6,504 nucleotides of DNA from Deltaproteobacteria bacterium (lineage in GTDB: Bacteria > Myxococcota > Myxococcia > Myxococcales > 40CM-4-68-19): positions 1 to 6,504 of the forward strand of contig VBLM01000220.1 in the NCBI GenBank assembly GCA_005879095.1, in the 5' to 3' direction. Below the pieces are notes generated by a model that saw only the letters and a program-made list of their open reading frames with translations, ran no database searches and was not told where the DNA came from. Position numbers and translations under genes: made by a program. This document shows positions 5,522 through 6,504 of this stretch, piece after piece (position 1 is the stretch's first letter; each line of letters begins with the position of its first letter).

Positions 5522-6504
5522 TTACGCCGGCTCGTCCGGCTTGCGATGGGCGAACTGCGCGAAGAGCAGCAAATCGTACGCGCTCTTCAAAGCGCCTGCG
5601 CAGATCAGCGGCCAGCCGAAGCTGGTGCGGTCGAGGAGCGCGCCGGCGATGAGCGGCGCGATCGCCGAGGCCAGGCTGCGGGGCACGTTAGTCACGCTCG
5701 CCGCTGCCGCCCGTTCTTCGCGCGGCACCATCGCCATCACGTACGCCTGGCGCGCCGGCACGTCCATCTGCGAGAGCGCCGAACGGAGGAGGAGGAACAG
5801 CACCGCCAGCGGGAGCGAGGGCATGATGCCCGCCAGGATCAGGAACGCATTCGACGGCAGGTGCGTGTAGACCATGGTGCGCACATGGCCGATGCGGGCC
5901 GCCAGTTGCGACGAGACCAGCTGCGAGATCGCGCCGAGCAGGTTGACGGCGAAAAAGATCGCGGCCGCCGTCGGAACCGGCAGCGCGAATCGGCGGAAGA
6001 GCCAGAGCACGAGCAGCGACTGCACGACGAATCCGCCGCCGAACGAGTCGAGGCTGAAGAGTGCGGAAAGCTGGAGAACGACGCGGCGCGACTGCGCGAG
6101 CGGCGGCACCTTGGAGACTTGCGGCGGCGGCTCGACGGCCGGGCTCAGCCGGCGGTAGAGCACAGCGCTGAGCGCGCCGATCATTGCATAGACGACGAAT
6201 CCGAGCCGCTCCGCCTGCGCGACCTCGAGGTGCAGCAGGCGCGCGAGCTGCTCCGGCCCGCCCGCCGCCAGCGATCCCAGCGCGCCGGCGAACGCGCCGG
6301 CGAGGTTGTACCAGGCGAAGATCCCGGTGCGATCGCCCGGTGAAACCGTCTCGGCCAGTACTGCCTGTTCGGTGGGCAGGAAGAGCGTCACGTCACCGGA
6401 ACTGGGATTGAGCGTTCCGACGAACGCGATCACGAGCAGCGGCCAGAAGCGGGTGGCGGAGAAGAAGCCGAGGCCGGTGAGGAACATCAGCCCCGATGCG
6501 CCGA
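5522..6504 (-). CDS. MFS transporter (5' end beyond window)
   Basis: The visible 326 residues form an inner-membrane protein of the major facilitator superfamily, entering the window in what looks like TM3. Hydrophobic segments include SGLMFLTGLGFFSA, RFWPLLVIAFVGTL, IFAWYNLAGAFAGALG, FVVYAMIGALSAVLY, a longer stretch around FSLDSFGGGFVVQSLL, and about five more, fitting ten of the usual twelve helices. A hydrophilic loop (SPAVEPPPQVSKVPPLAQSRR) separates the two halves. ARIGHVR after TM8 resembles the MFS loop motif, and SQMDVPARQAYVMAMVPREER follows TM10. Roughly 75 or more N-terminal residues are missing; the ATG at 6487 is internal, since the frame is open to the window edge and continues hydrophobic sequence. 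The gene ends 11 nt before tdh in the same direction. Threonine or another amino acid as substrate is suggested only by this position. Confidence 0.85.
   Translation of the reverse strand, partial: GASGLMFLTGLGFFSATRFWPLLVIAFVGTLNPSSGDVTLFLPTEQAVLAETVSPGDRTGIFAWYNLAGAFAGALGSLAAGGPEQLARLLHLEVAQAERLGFVVYAMIGALSAVLYRRLSPAVEPPPQVSKVPPLAQSRRVVLQLSALFSLDSFGGGFVVQSLLVLWLFRRFALPVPTAAAIFFAVNLLGAISQLVSSQLAARIGHVRTMVYTHLPSNAFLILAGIMPSLPLAVLFLLLRSALSQMDVPARQAYVMAMVPREERAAAASVTNVPRSLASAIAPLIAGALLDRTSFGWPLICAGALKSAYDLLLFAQFAHRKPDEPA

Noticed and set aside
3399..5870. An 823-codon open frame on the plus strand, antisense to kbl, tdh and the end of the transporter gene.
   Set aside because: Its translation is arginine-, alanine- and histidine-rich with no recognisable domain, and the minus-strand genes under it have full family motifs. 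Long antisense frames are common in GC-rich DNA.
6281..6303. Tandem 12-nt direct repeat (CGCGCCGGCGA with one spacer base, two copies) in the transporter gene.
   Set aside because: It encodes the alternating Gly/Ala pattern of a transmembrane helix and is readily explained by coding constraint and GC bias.

Overview
This is a GC-rich, gene-dense bacterial window with six protein genes and almost no intergenic DNA. Base composition, codon use and gene content suggest a free-living soil or sediment bacterium such as a member of Myxococcota or Acidobacteriota. No phylogenetic marker is present, so the assignment is loose. No RNA gene, CRISPR array, insertion sequence or phage gene was seen. The two outer genes run off the window: the 3' end of ligD at the left and the 5' end of a transporter gene at the right.

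Left part (1-2043): a LigD-type DNA repair protein lies on the minus strand, with an ATP-dependent ligase domain followed by a polymerase/primase domain. It is divergent from a small zinc-binding GFA-family protein on the plus strand, with only 39 bp between the two start codons. The ligase carries glycine where the adenylation motif KxDG normally has aspartate.

Right part (2044-6504): four minus-strand genes form a tightly packed apparent operon, transcribed in the order MFS transporter, short-chain-dehydrogenase-type L-threonine 3-dehydrogenase (tdh), glycine C-acetyltransferase (kbl), class I/II aminotransferase. Junctions are 11 nt, 9 nt and a 1-nt overlap. Tdh oxidises threonine to 2-amino-3-oxobutyrate and Kbl cleaves this with CoA to glycine and acetyl-CoA, so the core is the two-step threonine-to-glycine route. 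The transporter and aminotransferase are probably accessory steps, but their substrates cannot be read from the sequence. The last gene of this operon meets the GFA gene tail to tail with no spacer: the two stop codons form TGATCA.

No clearly new system is evident. The points most worth a second look are the altered ligase motif, the four-gene threonine cluster, a perfect 20-nt palindrome inside kbl, and an A7 run in kbl whose -1 frame is open into the aminotransferase.
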